Of a stretch of 64,000 nucleotides of DNA, positions 31,664-39,355 are shown in pieces. The first letter of the stretch is position 1; each line of letters starts with the position of its first letter. Made by a program: the position numbers and the translations under genes. A model generated the notes under the pieces. The model was not told the origin of the DNA and made no database searches. It was given only the letters and a program-made list of their open reading frames with translations. Origin of the DNA: Arthrobacter globiformis (GTDB lineage Bacteria; Actinomycetota; Actinomycetes; Actinomycetales; Micrococcaceae); contig NZ_JAUSXI010000001.1 in assembly GCF_030815865.1 (NCBI RefSeq), forward strand, positions 4,836,001 through 4,900,000, in the 5' to 3' direction.

Positions 31664-31691
31664 GAATGCTCCTTATGAAATACCACTTTGC

Positions 31692-31720
31692 TTATGACTG
31701 ATATATCAGTGTGAGGTCAA
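31692..31720 (-). promoter_or_regulatory. glyA-sox promoter with TGATATATCA operator
   Basis: On the minus strand TTGACC (31720-31715) and TCATAA (31697-31692) are 17 bases apart. The perfect 14-bp palindrome ACTGATATATCAGT (31697-31710) fills the spacer, an ideal repressor position. The GntR gene starts divergently 98 bases away, with its own TATGAT hexamer at 31733. Related sites lie at 41926, 51884 and 59660. Confidence 0.7.
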
Positions 31721-31807
31721 TGGTATGATTGGGCTCACAACAGAGTCAATAGCAGGAAGCAAAATGACAGTTCGCTTCCGCTTGGAGCCCATGAACGGAG
31801 TCCCGCT

Positions 31808-32479
31808 GTGAATGCTCTTCCCGCCATGCCACCCGCCGAGGACGAGGCGCTGTCCCAAGCCGAGTCTGCGTACCGGCAGCTGCGCGACAAGCTGATCATG
31901 CTGGACATCCGGCCGGGCGAGCCCATCAATGACGGCCAGCTGGCGGCAGAACTCGGCTTTGGGCGTACACCCGTGCGTGAGGCCATCAAGCGGCTGGAGG
32001 TGGACCACCTGGTGGTCTCCTACCCCCGCCGGGGAACATTCGCCACCAGCGTGGACTTCACAGAGCTGGCCGACGTCTCGGAGATCCGGGAGCTGCTTGA
32101 ACCGCTCGCAGCGCGCCGGGCTGCCAAGCGGGCGAACACCGCCATGCGCGAGGAACTTTTGGACGTCGCGAAGGCCATCTCGGAGCTGGCGCCCACCCCC
32201 GCCCAGTCGCGCGAGCTCATGCGCTACGACCTGACGGTGCACCGCCTGATCTACCGCGCGGCGGCCAACCCGCACCTCGAGGACACCCTGATCCGTTATG
32301 ACAACCTGGCCACGCGCATCTGGTGCCTGGTCCTGGACAAGGTCCCCTCGGTGAGCGGCCACATCAGCGAGCACGTAGACCTGCTCAAGGCCGTGGCCGA
32401 GGGGGACGCGGACAAGGCAGGCGAGCTCGCACTGCACCACGTCACGAGCTTCGAGGAGACCATCCGCAAGGTGCTGTAG
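31808..32479 (+). CDS. GntR/FadR-type regulator (copy 1)
   Basis: 223 residues from GTG 31808. N-terminal winged helix (about residues 15-85: AYRQLRDKLIMLDIRPGEPI, GFGRTPVREAIKRLEVDHLV, PRRGTFAT) and an FCD ligand domain (about 90-215) with RYDLTVHRLIY and HISEHVDLLKAV supplying Asp/His metal-ligand positions. Divergent from glyA across the TGATATATCA palindrome, so it is likely the repressor of the sarcosine operon. Close paralog of the regulator at 51128. Confidence 0.9.
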   Translation: MNALPAMPPAEDEALSQAESAYRQLRDKLIMLDIRPGEPINDGQLAAELGFGRTPVREAIKRLEVDHLVVSYPRRGTFATSVDFTELADVSEIRELLEPLAARRAAKRANTAMREELLDVAKAISELAPTPAQSRELMRYDLTVHRLIYRAAANPHLEDTLIRYDNLATRIWCLVLDKVPSVSGHISEHVDLLKAVAEGDADKAGELALHHVTSFEETIRKVL

Positions 32480-32510
32480 GCAGCAGGACATGCGGGAGCG
32501 TTTGGGGAAC

Positions 32511-32545
32511 GAGGAATCCCCCGGGGCTTTCCCGGGGGATTCCTT
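32511..32545 (+). terminator. hairpin terminator after GntR
   Basis: 15-bp stem with one G-U pair (32511-32525 with 32531-32545) around a 5-base loop. It follows the GntR stop by about 30 bases. Confidence 0.6.
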
Positions 32546-32585
32546 GGTTCATCGATGACAGCTTCGCTGTCTCGTGGACCGGTTT

Positions 32586-33128
32586 CTAGTGGCCGCCGCC
32601 TCCGATCACGCCCTTTTCGACGGCCTTCGTCACCGCGTCGGCTTCGGTCTGGGTCAGGGTGCCGTCCTTGACGGCCGCGTCCAGCTTGGTCTTCAAGGCT
32701 GCCGCGCGCTCCGCCTGGCCTGCGGCGCGGATTTCCGTCAGTGCCGCGGTGACCTTGGATTCGTCGACGCCGAGGGCCGTCGCCAGGGACTTGGCCATTG
32801 CGGCGTCCTGGGCGGTGCGGTCAGGCTTGGTGCCCTCGGTCGGCGCCGTCGTCGGCTTGTTGGCCTCGCGGAACGCCCGGACCGCCGCGGTTACCTTCGC
32901 TTCGTCAAGACCCAGCTTGGTGGCAAGGTCCGCCGCGATCTGGCCGCGGTCACCACCCTTGTGGCCCCGGAAGCCGTCAGTCGATGCGCTGCTGTCCGTA
33001 GAGGTGCTCGACGTTGCGCTGGGGCTCGGAATGGTGGCCGCTGAGGCCATTCCCGTAACCCCCAGACCGGCGCCCAGTGCCAGCGCACCGGCGGTGATGC
33101 CGAGGGTGATTCTCTTGGTTCGTGACAT
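32586..33128 (-). CDS. secreted helical-repeat protein
   Basis: 180 residues from ATG 33128, preceded by AAGGAG. Signal peptide (basic start, hydrophobic TAGALALGAGLGVTGMASA, cleavage near residue 30). The mature part starts with a Ser/Thr linker and holds two copies of a short helical module recognisable by LGLDEAKVTAAV and LGVDESKVTAAL, then a third degenerate TLTQTEADAVTKAV unit. These resemble the small helix-loop modules found in exported proteins of Gram-positives. Function unknown. Confidence 0.65.
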   Translation of the reverse strand: MSRTKRITLGITAGALALGAGLGVTGMASAATIPSPSATSSTSTDSSASTDGFRGHKGGDRGQIAADLATKLGLDEAKVTAAVRAFREANKPTTAPTEGTKPDRTAQDAAMAKSLATALGVDESKVTAALTEIRAAGQAERAAALKTKLDAAVKDGTLTQTEADAVTKAVEKGVIGGGGH

Positions 33129-33486
33129 GGTGTCTCCTTGATCGGCCGTGCGATACGGCTTTGAACGGAAGGGCATCTGTCCTAGCCCCTCACTCAAAGA
33201 TCCGGCAGCAGCTTAGGGCGCCGCTGTTCGGAAACTGTCAGGAGGCTGTGAACCCTGAAATCTGCGAAACCGACTCTTGGTACGACTGACGGAATTTTCA
33301 ACCAGCGCATAGGGTTGCGGGCCCTCAGAGGCATGGTTCGCCGTCGTCCCCTTTACCAGAACCGAGCGGGCCTGTTTTTCATCTCGTCCGCACCGCTTTG
33401 GAGTAACGGCCCGAACTGCTTCAACATAAAAGACGGCCACAGCTCCGGCATCCCCTCGATCGCGGCATCAACTACCGAGGAGTAAT
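33129..33486. other. intergenic stretch
   Basis: About 360 bases between divergent genes. It holds the ribosome-binding site of the secreted protein at the left and GAGGAG of the EAL gene at the right. I see no reading frame with protein-like composition, no operator resembling those elsewhere, and no strong hairpin. Confidence 0.4.
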
Positions 33487-34500
33487 GTGAAGGCCATGGA
33501 CGAGTCGCCTCAGGACGGTGAACATACACCGGAACTGTTCCGCAACGTGGACGGAGAAACACTCCGGCGCCAGGTGCTGGAGATCATCAGCGATGTCCTG
33601 GCAGACTCAGATCCACAGAAGGCCTGGGCCAGGGAGCAACTGCTCCACCTGCTGGCGGCCCACATGGACGACCCCGAACAGGCGCTGCTGCACCACCTGA
33701 TCAGCACCAGGAACGTCCCCGATTCCTCACATGAGGATGCATCGGAGGATTCTTCCGGGGACACCCCGGCCGCACCGGGAAAGAGGATGCTGCTGACGGC
33801 CTTCCAGCCCATAAGGCAACTGCCGGGCGGTGAAGTGATCGGGGTTGAGGCACTGGCACGGTTCGTCAGCCACGAAGGGACCAGCGCAGACGTCTGGTTC
33901 CGGGGAGCTGCGGCCATGGGACTGGGGCCGGACCTGGAAATCGCAGCCCTGCACCTCGCTCTTTCCGCGGCAGGAGAAATTTCGCCACACCTTTTTGTGT
34001 CCGTCAACCTCAGCCCGACCGCCTGCGCCGATCCCCGCGTTCAGGCACTGATGCTGGGAGGGACCGTCAACCCGGACAGGATGGTCATCGAAATCATGGG
34101 TGACATAACGGATCGGGACCTGACTGCCCTCACCGCGGTCCTGAGCCCGCTGCGCCAACGCGGTGTGCGTCTGGCCGTGGACGGCTCCGGACCGGCGGCC
34201 ACCTCGGCGAAGCAGATCCTCCATCTGCTCCCCGACATCATCAAAGTCGACCGCGACTTCCTCGCCGGTGCCGTCGCTTCAGGACGCCAGCCAGCCCCAT
34301 TCCCCTTCGTTTTCGCACTGGCCGAGCAGACCGGCGCCACGCTGTCCGCGGAAGGAATCGAGAGCCCGGAGGAACTCGCCGCCGTTGTGGAATTGGGAAT
34401 CGCCAGAGGCCAGGGCTACCTGCTCGGCAGGCCCTCGGTGGATCCCCGGGACTGGGCAGCGTGGACCGGCGAAGCGGATCCGGCGGAGGACCGCGGATAA
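33487..34500 (+). CDS. EAL-domain protein, probably catalytically impaired
   Basis: 337 residues from GTG 33487 (GAGGAG 4-5 bases upstream; ATG 33496 is an alternative). Residues 1-90 are an acidic helical N-terminus, and 100-320 form a cyclic-di-GMP phosphodiesterase EAL fold. Preserved: GVEALAR (EAL), SVNLSP, Glu in VIEIMGD, IKVDRDF and AEGIES. The DDFGTG loop is replaced by VDGSGP, losing its second metal-binding Asp. It may bind rather than hydrolyse c-di-GMP. No GGDEF or TM segment. Confidence 0.8.
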   Translation: MKAMDESPQDGEHTPELFRNVDGETLRRQVLEIISDVLADSDPQKAWAREQLLHLLAAHMDDPEQALLHHLISTRNVPDSSHEDASEDSSGDTPAAPGKRMLLTAFQPIRQLPGGEVIGVEALARFVSHEGTSADVWFRGAAAMGLGPDLEIAALHLALSAAGEISPHLFVSVNLSPTACADPRVQALMLGGTVNPDRMVIEIMGDITDRDLTALTAVLSPLRQRGVRLAVDGSGPAATSAKQILHLLPDIIKVDRDFLAGAVASGRQPAPFPFVFALAEQTGATLSAEGIESPEELAAVVELGIARGQGYLLGRPSVDPRDWAAWTGEADPAEDRG

Positions 34501-34657
34501 AACAGTGCGGCCGGGCCGAGGATATCTTCGAGCCCCGGCACAGCAGCAGGCCGGTGTTCGGAGGAAGGCATCACTTTTCCTGCCAGCTGGTTGGGCGCAC
34601 CGAAACTCACCTAAATACGGCTCGTTTCGGCACGCCCGCCCTGCAGCCGGGCCGGAC

Positions 34658-35281
34658 TTAGATGATCGCTGCGCGCAGTTCCTTGGCGGCCAGCTCCGGG
34701 TCAGCGGCGCTGTAGATGGCACCGCCGGCGACGGCCACATCGGCGCCCGCCCGCTGGACGGCTTCGATCGTGGAGAGGTTCACGCCACCGGCGACCGAGA
34801 ACGGGACGCGGGCTTCCTCACCGGCGCTCAGCAGCACGTTCAGGTTGTAGCCGGGCTGGGCCTGCTCGTCCAGGCCGGCGTGCATCTCGACGAACTTGGC
34901 GCCCAGGGCGCGGACTTCCTTGGCGCGGGTCACCTTGTCCTTGATGCCGATCAGGTCCACAACGACGCCCTTGCCGTGGGCCTTGGCTGCCTTGACGGCA
35001 CCGGCGATGGTGGAGTCGTCGGCGGCGCCCAGCACGGTGATCAGGTCGGCGCCGGCCTTGAAGGCGATGTCGGCTTCGAGTTCGCCGGCGTCCATCGTCT
35101 TGAGGTCCGCGAAAACGATCTTGTCCGGGTGGGCGTTCTTGATGGCGGTAATGGCGGAAAGCCCTTCGCTCTTCACCAGGGGCGTGCCGAGCTCGATGAT
35201 GTCCACGTGCTCGGCGACCTTGCTGGCAAGTTCGAGGGCGGCTTCGGTGGTGAGGAGGTCGATTGCGACTTGCAGTTTCAT
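34658..35281 (-). CDS. hxlA: 3-hexulose-6-phosphate synthase
   Basis: 207 residues. Condenses formaldehyde with ribulose 5-phosphate in the ribulose monophosphate pathway. OMP-decarboxylase-like barrel: VAIDLLTTEAALELA, FADLKTMDAGELEAD with catalytic Asp/Lys, VDLIGI, FSVAGGVNLSTI and VAGGAIYSAADP. Length is typical. It lies 75 bases downstream of hxlB in the same direction, so the pair is one unit for formaldehyde fixation. Confidence 0.93.
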   Translation of the reverse strand: MKLQVAIDLLTTEAALELASKVAEHVDIIELGTPLVKSEGLSAITAIKNAHPDKIVFADLKTMDAGELEADIAFKAGADLITVLGAADDSTIAGAVKAAKAHGKGVVVDLIGIKDKVTRAKEVRALGAKFVEMHAGLDEQAQPGYNLNVLLSAGEEARVPFSVAGGVNLSTIEAVQRAGADVAVAGGAIYSAADPELAAKELRAAII

Positions 35282-35356
35282 GTGTTTTTTCCTTGATTTG
35301 AGAGGGTTTTTGGTGAATTGGTGGCGTTAGGGGCTAGCTGGGTTCGGAGCCGCGGG

Positions 35357-35974
35357 CTACTCGAGGTTTGCGTGGCGCAGCCAGAGGTCTTCCGCAGCTG
35401 CGGCATCCTCATCCCAGAGGCTTTGGAACACTGCCTCGGTGGTGATGAACAGCACCTGCTCGAACAGGCTCCCTGAGTACTGGCGCGAGACGGCTGACCC
35501 GTGATCTGTCTTCTGGACTCCCGGAATTACGACGACGGCGGACGCCGACTCCGCGAGCGGGGAACCGGGGTTCGTGGTGTAGACGGCCACCCGCGCGCCC
35601 TGGCCGGCGGCGGTCTGGGCTGCCTTCACGACGCTTGACGTCGTGCCGGAGCCGGAGGCGGCGAGCAGCACATCTCCTGTGCGGATGGCGGGTGCGGTGG
35701 TCTCGCCCACCACATGCACTGTCAGCCCCAGGTGCATGAGCCTCATGGCAGCCATCTTCAGGACGAGGCCGCTGCGGCCGGCGCCTGTGACGAAGATCCG
35801 TTCTGCGTCCTTGATTTCCGACGCCAGGGCGGCAACCTGCTCCGGATCCACCCGGGCGGCGGTCCGCTGGATCTCATCCAGGACCAGGAGCTGGTTCCTG
35901 GTGACCGATGCTGCCGGAACTGCGGTGGACGTTCCTGCCGGCGCGGCGGGAACGGTGTCGGTGATGACACTCAA
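35357..35974 (-). CDS. hxlB: 6-phospho-3-hexuloisomerase
   Basis: 205 residues. SIS-domain enzyme converting hexulose 6-phosphate to fructose 6-phosphate. SIS marks: VTGAGRSGLVLKMAAMRLMHLG and LAASGSGTTSSVV. The start is TTG at 35974; it is supported by a near-perfect AAGGAGGT at the right distance. First gene of hxlB-hxlA, divergent from the LuxR regulator, with the CCYAYCC-N4-GGRTRGG motif between. Confidence 0.92.
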   Translation of the reverse strand: MSVITDTVPAAPAGTSTAVPAASVTRNQLLVLDEIQRTAARVDPEQVAALASEIKDAERIFVTGAGRSGLVLKMAAMRLMHLGLTVHVVGETTAPAIRTGDVLLAASGSGTTSSVVKAAQTAAGQGARVAVYTTNPGSPLAESASAVVVIPGVQKTDHGSAVSRQYSGSLFEQVLFITTEAVFQSLWDEDAAAAEDLWLRHANLE

Positions 35975-36033
35975 GGGTTACCTCCTTCGGGACGATGTTG
36001 CCTTTCCATCTTCGGACGCTAAACGGGTGGGCG

Positions 36034-36099
36034 CCACGGCATGATCGGACGGTTCGACCCACCCAAAGGGATAGGCATCGCCACGGATTCCAATACAAT
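36034..36099. promoter_or_regulatory. hxlB / luxR divergent control region
   Basis: CCCACCC-AAAG-GGATAGG (36058-36075) is a near palindrome. Its centre lies about 40 bases before the predicted luxR start (TACAAT at 36094-36099, GTG at 36106), a class-II activator position. On the minus strand it precedes a GATCAT hexamer (36046-36041), a possible -10 for hxlB, by 23 bases centre to centre. The same layout recurs upstream of ino1. Confidence 0.55.
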
Positions 36100-36105
36100 G
36101 GACGG

Positions 36106-37434
36106 GTGTCCGCTATCACCGAAGCCCCCGCCCCTCTCCCCGCGCCCGAGACCGCCGGAGATCTGTTGCCCGTGCTTGAGGCGATCGCCCGGCTGTCCGC
36201 CGCTCCCCTGTCCCAGATTGCCCAGCGCTTGCACCAGGCCACCCTCCCCTACCTGCGGAGCAGCGCCCTGGTGATCTTTACCGAAGACTGCACGGGCCGG
36301 CCGCAGAAGAAGTCCGGCGACGAGGCCATCATCAGCCAGGTGTCCATCGCCGAACTGGACGCCATCCGGGCGACACTTTCAGGGAGCGAAACGTGGCATG
36401 GCGGGACACTGATCGGCGGGCGGGAGCGCCCTGTCCTTGCCCTCCCCTCGCCCACAAATGCGCTTCTGGTTCTGGTCGATCCCCAGCCGGTGGCGGGCGA
36501 AGCCGGTGCGGGACTTTCCGGGCAGGAAGTTCCGGTGCCATGGCTGGTCCGCTACCTGTGGACCCTCGCGGCCGAGCGTATCCGCGAAAAGGTGGCGGAT
36601 GCGCCGCCGTCGTACCTCATCGAATCCCGGGCGGCGTCCGCCGAACGGGTCAGGGTGACGGCGGAGTTGGTGGACCGGCATTCGACGACGCTGGAGACCC
36701 TGCTCGCCGCGCTGCGCTCCCCCTCCCTGGCTGACGAGGTGGCACGGAAGTCCGCCACGGACGTCGCCGCCAAGGCCCTGGTGGAACTGCGGACGCTAAA
36801 CGACCGCACCACCGAACTCGTCGAAGAACCTGTTGCCACGGCGTTCCAGCGCCTCCGTGAGGATCTTCGCCCGCTCATGCACTTCAGCGGCATCGACGTC
36901 CAGTTCATCGAGCCGCCGGTCAATGGCAGGGCACTTCCCGGGGAAGTTGCGCATGCTGCCCGCGCCATCGTCAGGGGCCTCGTGCTCGCAATGGTTGAAC
37001 AGCCGGACGTGCGGCGCATCCGCACCCAGTGGGATTGCGACGGCGAGAACCTCCTCATCAACGTCCGCGATGACGGCCTGGGGAGTCTTTCCGCCGAGGC
37101 CCCCAGCATCGCCCGCCTGGCGCAACGGGTGGAAGTCCTGGACGGCCGGATGACGATTGACCTGATGCAGGGGTGGGGTGCCGACGTCGCCGTCACCCTT
37201 CCGCTGGACCCGCCCGGGCGCAAGCTGCCCGACGTCGCCGCCTGGAACCTGGGCGACCGCGAACTCGAGGTCCTGCAGCTGCTCGCGGCCGGGCAGCGGA
37301 ACCGGGCGATCGCGGCCAAGCTGCACGTCAGCGAGAACACCGTGAAGTTCCACCTCCGCAACATCTACCGCAAGCTCGGCGCCACGTCGCGCACCGAGGC
37401 GATCGCCTTGGCGCATAGCAACGGCCTGCGCTAA
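36106..37434 (+). CDS. LuxR-type regulator with kinase-like core
   Basis: 442 residues from GTG 36106, six bases after TACAAT, so the mRNA may be leaderless. The N-terminus (about 1-170) looks GAF-like; the middle (about 180-370) resembles a degenerate histidine-kinase dimerisation/ATPase region (LINVRDDGLGSL in place of the ATP lid G-box; no clear phospho-His). The C-terminus is a LuxR HTH: LGDRELEVLQLLAAGQRNRAIAAKL and ENTVKFHLRNIYRKLGATSR. Divergent from hxlB, it is a candidate formaldehyde-responsive activator. Confidence 0.8.
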   Translation: MSAITEAPAPLPAPETAGDLLPVLEAIARLSAAPLSQIAQRLHQATLPYLRSSALVIFTEDCTGRPQKKSGDEAIISQVSIAELDAIRATLSGSETWHGGTLIGGRERPVLALPSPTNALLVLVDPQPVAGEAGAGLSGQEVPVPWLVRYLWTLAAERIREKVADAPPSYLIESRAASAERVRVTAELVDRHSTTLETLLAALRSPSLADEVARKSATDVAAKALVELRTLNDRTTELVEEPVATAFQRLREDLRPLMHFSGIDVQFIEPPVNGRALPGEVAHAARAIVRGLVLAMVEQPDVRRIRTQWDCDGENLLINVRDDGLGSLSAEAPSIARLAQRVEVLDGRMTIDLMQGWGADVAVTLPLDPPGRKLPDVAAWNLGDRELEVLQLLAAGQRNRAIAAKLHVSENTVKFHLRNIYRKLGATSRTEAIALAHSNGLR

Positions 37435-37447
37435 GGAAACTGGCGGC

Positions 37448-38020
37448 ATGGCGATCGAAGTTCGTCCGGCAACGCAGTTTGAAGACGTGAAAGCGGTGTT
37501 GGGGCCCAAGCGGCCCGATGCGACCGTGTGCTGGTGCCTGAGCTACCGCATCCCGTCAAAGCAGAACGTTGAGCTGCACGGCACTGCCCGCGGGGAGCTG
37601 GTTCAGGAACTGCTCACGCAGGATCCGCCACCTGGGGTGCTGGCGTACGACGGCGGCGAGGTAGTTGGGTGGGCGGGCGTCCATCCGCGCGCCGACACCA
37701 GCTTCGCCCGCAACCGCCGGATCCCCCACGTGGACGATCTGGACGTGTGGTCGGTGTGGTGCATCCGGGTCCGGCCGGGGTACCGGGGAAGGGGAATCTC
37801 CCATCGGCTGCTGCAGGGCGCCGTCGACTATGCGCGCTCCTACGGCGCGCCCGCCATCGAGGGTTATCCGGTGGACAACGAGGGCAAGAAGGTGGACCTC
37901 ACCATGGCCTACGTGGGCACCCGCAAACTCTTCGAGGAGGCCGGTTTCGCCAAGGCCGCCGACACCGGCTCCGTCCTCAACGGCTTCCCGCGGATACTCA
38001 TGCGGCTTGAGCTGCGCTGA
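37448..38020 (+). CDS. GNAT-family N-acetyltransferase
   Basis: 190 residues, 13 bases after luxR. GNAT fold: central VWCIRVRPGYRGRGISHRLLQGAVDYAR contains the acetyl-CoA loop (R-G-R-G). The N-terminal CWCLSYRIP and YDGGEVVGWAGVHPR are conserved in a subgroup of actinobacterial GNATs. Acceptor substrate unknown. Possibly co-transcribed with luxR. Confidence 0.82.
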   Translation: MAIEVRPATQFEDVKAVLGPKRPDATVCWCLSYRIPSKQNVELHGTARGELVQELLTQDPPPGVLAYDGGEVVGWAGVHPRADTSFARNRRIPHVDDLDVWSVWCIRVRPGYRGRGISHRLLQGAVDYARSYGAPAIEGYPVDNEGKKVDLTMAYVGTRKLFEEAGFAKAADTGSVLNGFPRILMRLELR

Positions 38021-38094
38021 TTGAGCCGCCCGACGCCGTGACCGGGCTTAACGCGATGTCGGCCCCGTCACACTTCCCGGCATAGGATCAGGAC

Positions 38095-38904
38095 ATGGCT
38101 TCGAACAATGTCCTTGAATCCGACGCCGAGGGCGAGGGCGGCCAGCAGGGCGGCGTCCAGTCCGTCGACAGGGCGCTCGCTGTGCTGGAGATACTCGCCC
38201 GCGACGGCCATGCAGGCGTGAGCGAAATCGCCGAGGAAATGGGCATCCACAAGTCCACAGTTTCCAGGCTGCTCGGTTCGCTCGTAGTCAGGGAGATGGT
38301 CCATCAGAACAGCGAACGGGGCAAGTATCAGCTGGGCTTTGGCATCCTTCGCCTGGCCAGTTCCATTCCCGGCCGGCTGAGCCTGGTCCGCGAGGCGCGC
38401 CCGGTACTCGAAAACCTGGCCGAGGAATTCAAAGAAACCGTCAACCTCGCCGTTCTCCGCTCCAATTACGCCGTCAACGTGGACCAGGCCATGGGGCCAT
38501 CAACCCTGGCCACCTACGACTGGGTGGGAAGCCTGACTCCCCTGCACGCGACGTCGAGCGGGAAGGTCCTGCTGGCAGCGCTGACAGCAGATGAACGGGA
38601 GCGCATCCTGAAAGAGACAGGGCTGCCGGCCCGGACACCGCGGACCATCACCAGGCGCGACAAACTCGAAAAGCAGCTGATCGACGTCGCCCACGACGGC
38701 TATGCAGTGGTCCTCGAGGAGTTCGAAATAGGGCTGAACTCCATGGCGGTGCCGGTCTACAACCACCTGGGAACGGTGATCGGCGCGGTCAGCATCTCCG
38801 GCCCGGCTTTCCGCTTCGACCCGGAGAAGACACCCGGCCTCATCGAGGGCCTGGGCCAGGCTGGCCTGCGGATCAGCGCCAACATGGGTTACACGCGGCG
38901 CTAG
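38095..38904 (+). CDS. IclR-family regulator (copy 1)
   Basis: 269 residues. N-terminal winged helix (about residues 20-85: SVDRALAVLEILARDGHAGVSEIAEEMGIHKSTVSRLL) and IclR effector domain (about 100-265, with LHATSSGKVLLAAL and GYAVVLEEFEIGLNSMAVPVYN). Very close to the regulator at 62313 throughout. It lies upstream of the BCCT transporter, so control of betaine-type uptake is plausible but inferred. Confidence 0.9.
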   Translation: MASNNVLESDAEGEGGQQGGVQSVDRALAVLEILARDGHAGVSEIAEEMGIHKSTVSRLLGSLVVREMVHQNSERGKYQLGFGILRLASSIPGRLSLVREARPVLENLAEEFKETVNLAVLRSNYAVNVDQAMGPSTLATYDWVGSLTPLHATSSGKVLLAALTADERERILKETGLPARTPRTITRRDKLEKQLIDVAHDGYAVVLEEFEIGLNSMAVPVYNHLGTVIGAVSISGPAFRFDPEKTPGLIEGLGQAGLRISANMGYTRR

Positions 38905-39355
38905 TCTGGCTCCTGCACCATGTCACTCGGGCCGGTGTTGGCGCCGCAGAGGGCCACGCAGACCTTCTCCTTCGATGAAGCTTTATGCGTCGCACTGCCC
39001 ATCGGCCCCTGATGCGTCGAGGTATCTGGAAACTGCTTTGTGCGCAACGGGACTCACCATAGGCAACAGACTCCGCATCATAGGCCCGCTGTCAAGAGGG
39101 GGCGGCAGCCAGAGAAATGTTCTTGACAACGCGTGTGAGCTGGCGCACTCTGTTGCTGAAGGCGAAGTGTGTTGATTAGTGCGGAACCAGATGGCAGACG
39201 CTCCGGCGAGCTGCCAATCCGCATTCACGAGGTCAGGATCGTCGACGGCGACCGTCATGACCATCGACTCCGAGGACGAGCCGAACCTGACGCCGGGCGT
39301 AAGCGCCTGCGGCCACGGCTGAGCCGTCCCACATATTCAGTTAAGGAAACCCCTC
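38905..39355 (+). promoter_or_regulatory. BCCT transporter leader, with block shared with the MHS transporter
   Basis: 450 bases without a convincing gene. Bases about 39121-39178, starting TTCTTGACAA and ending at TGCGGAAC, closely match 46635-46706 upstream of the MFS gene. TTGACA at 39124-39129 is a good -35, but the -10 is not clear. A ribosome-binding AAGGAAAC lies before the ATG at 39356. Confidence 0.55.
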
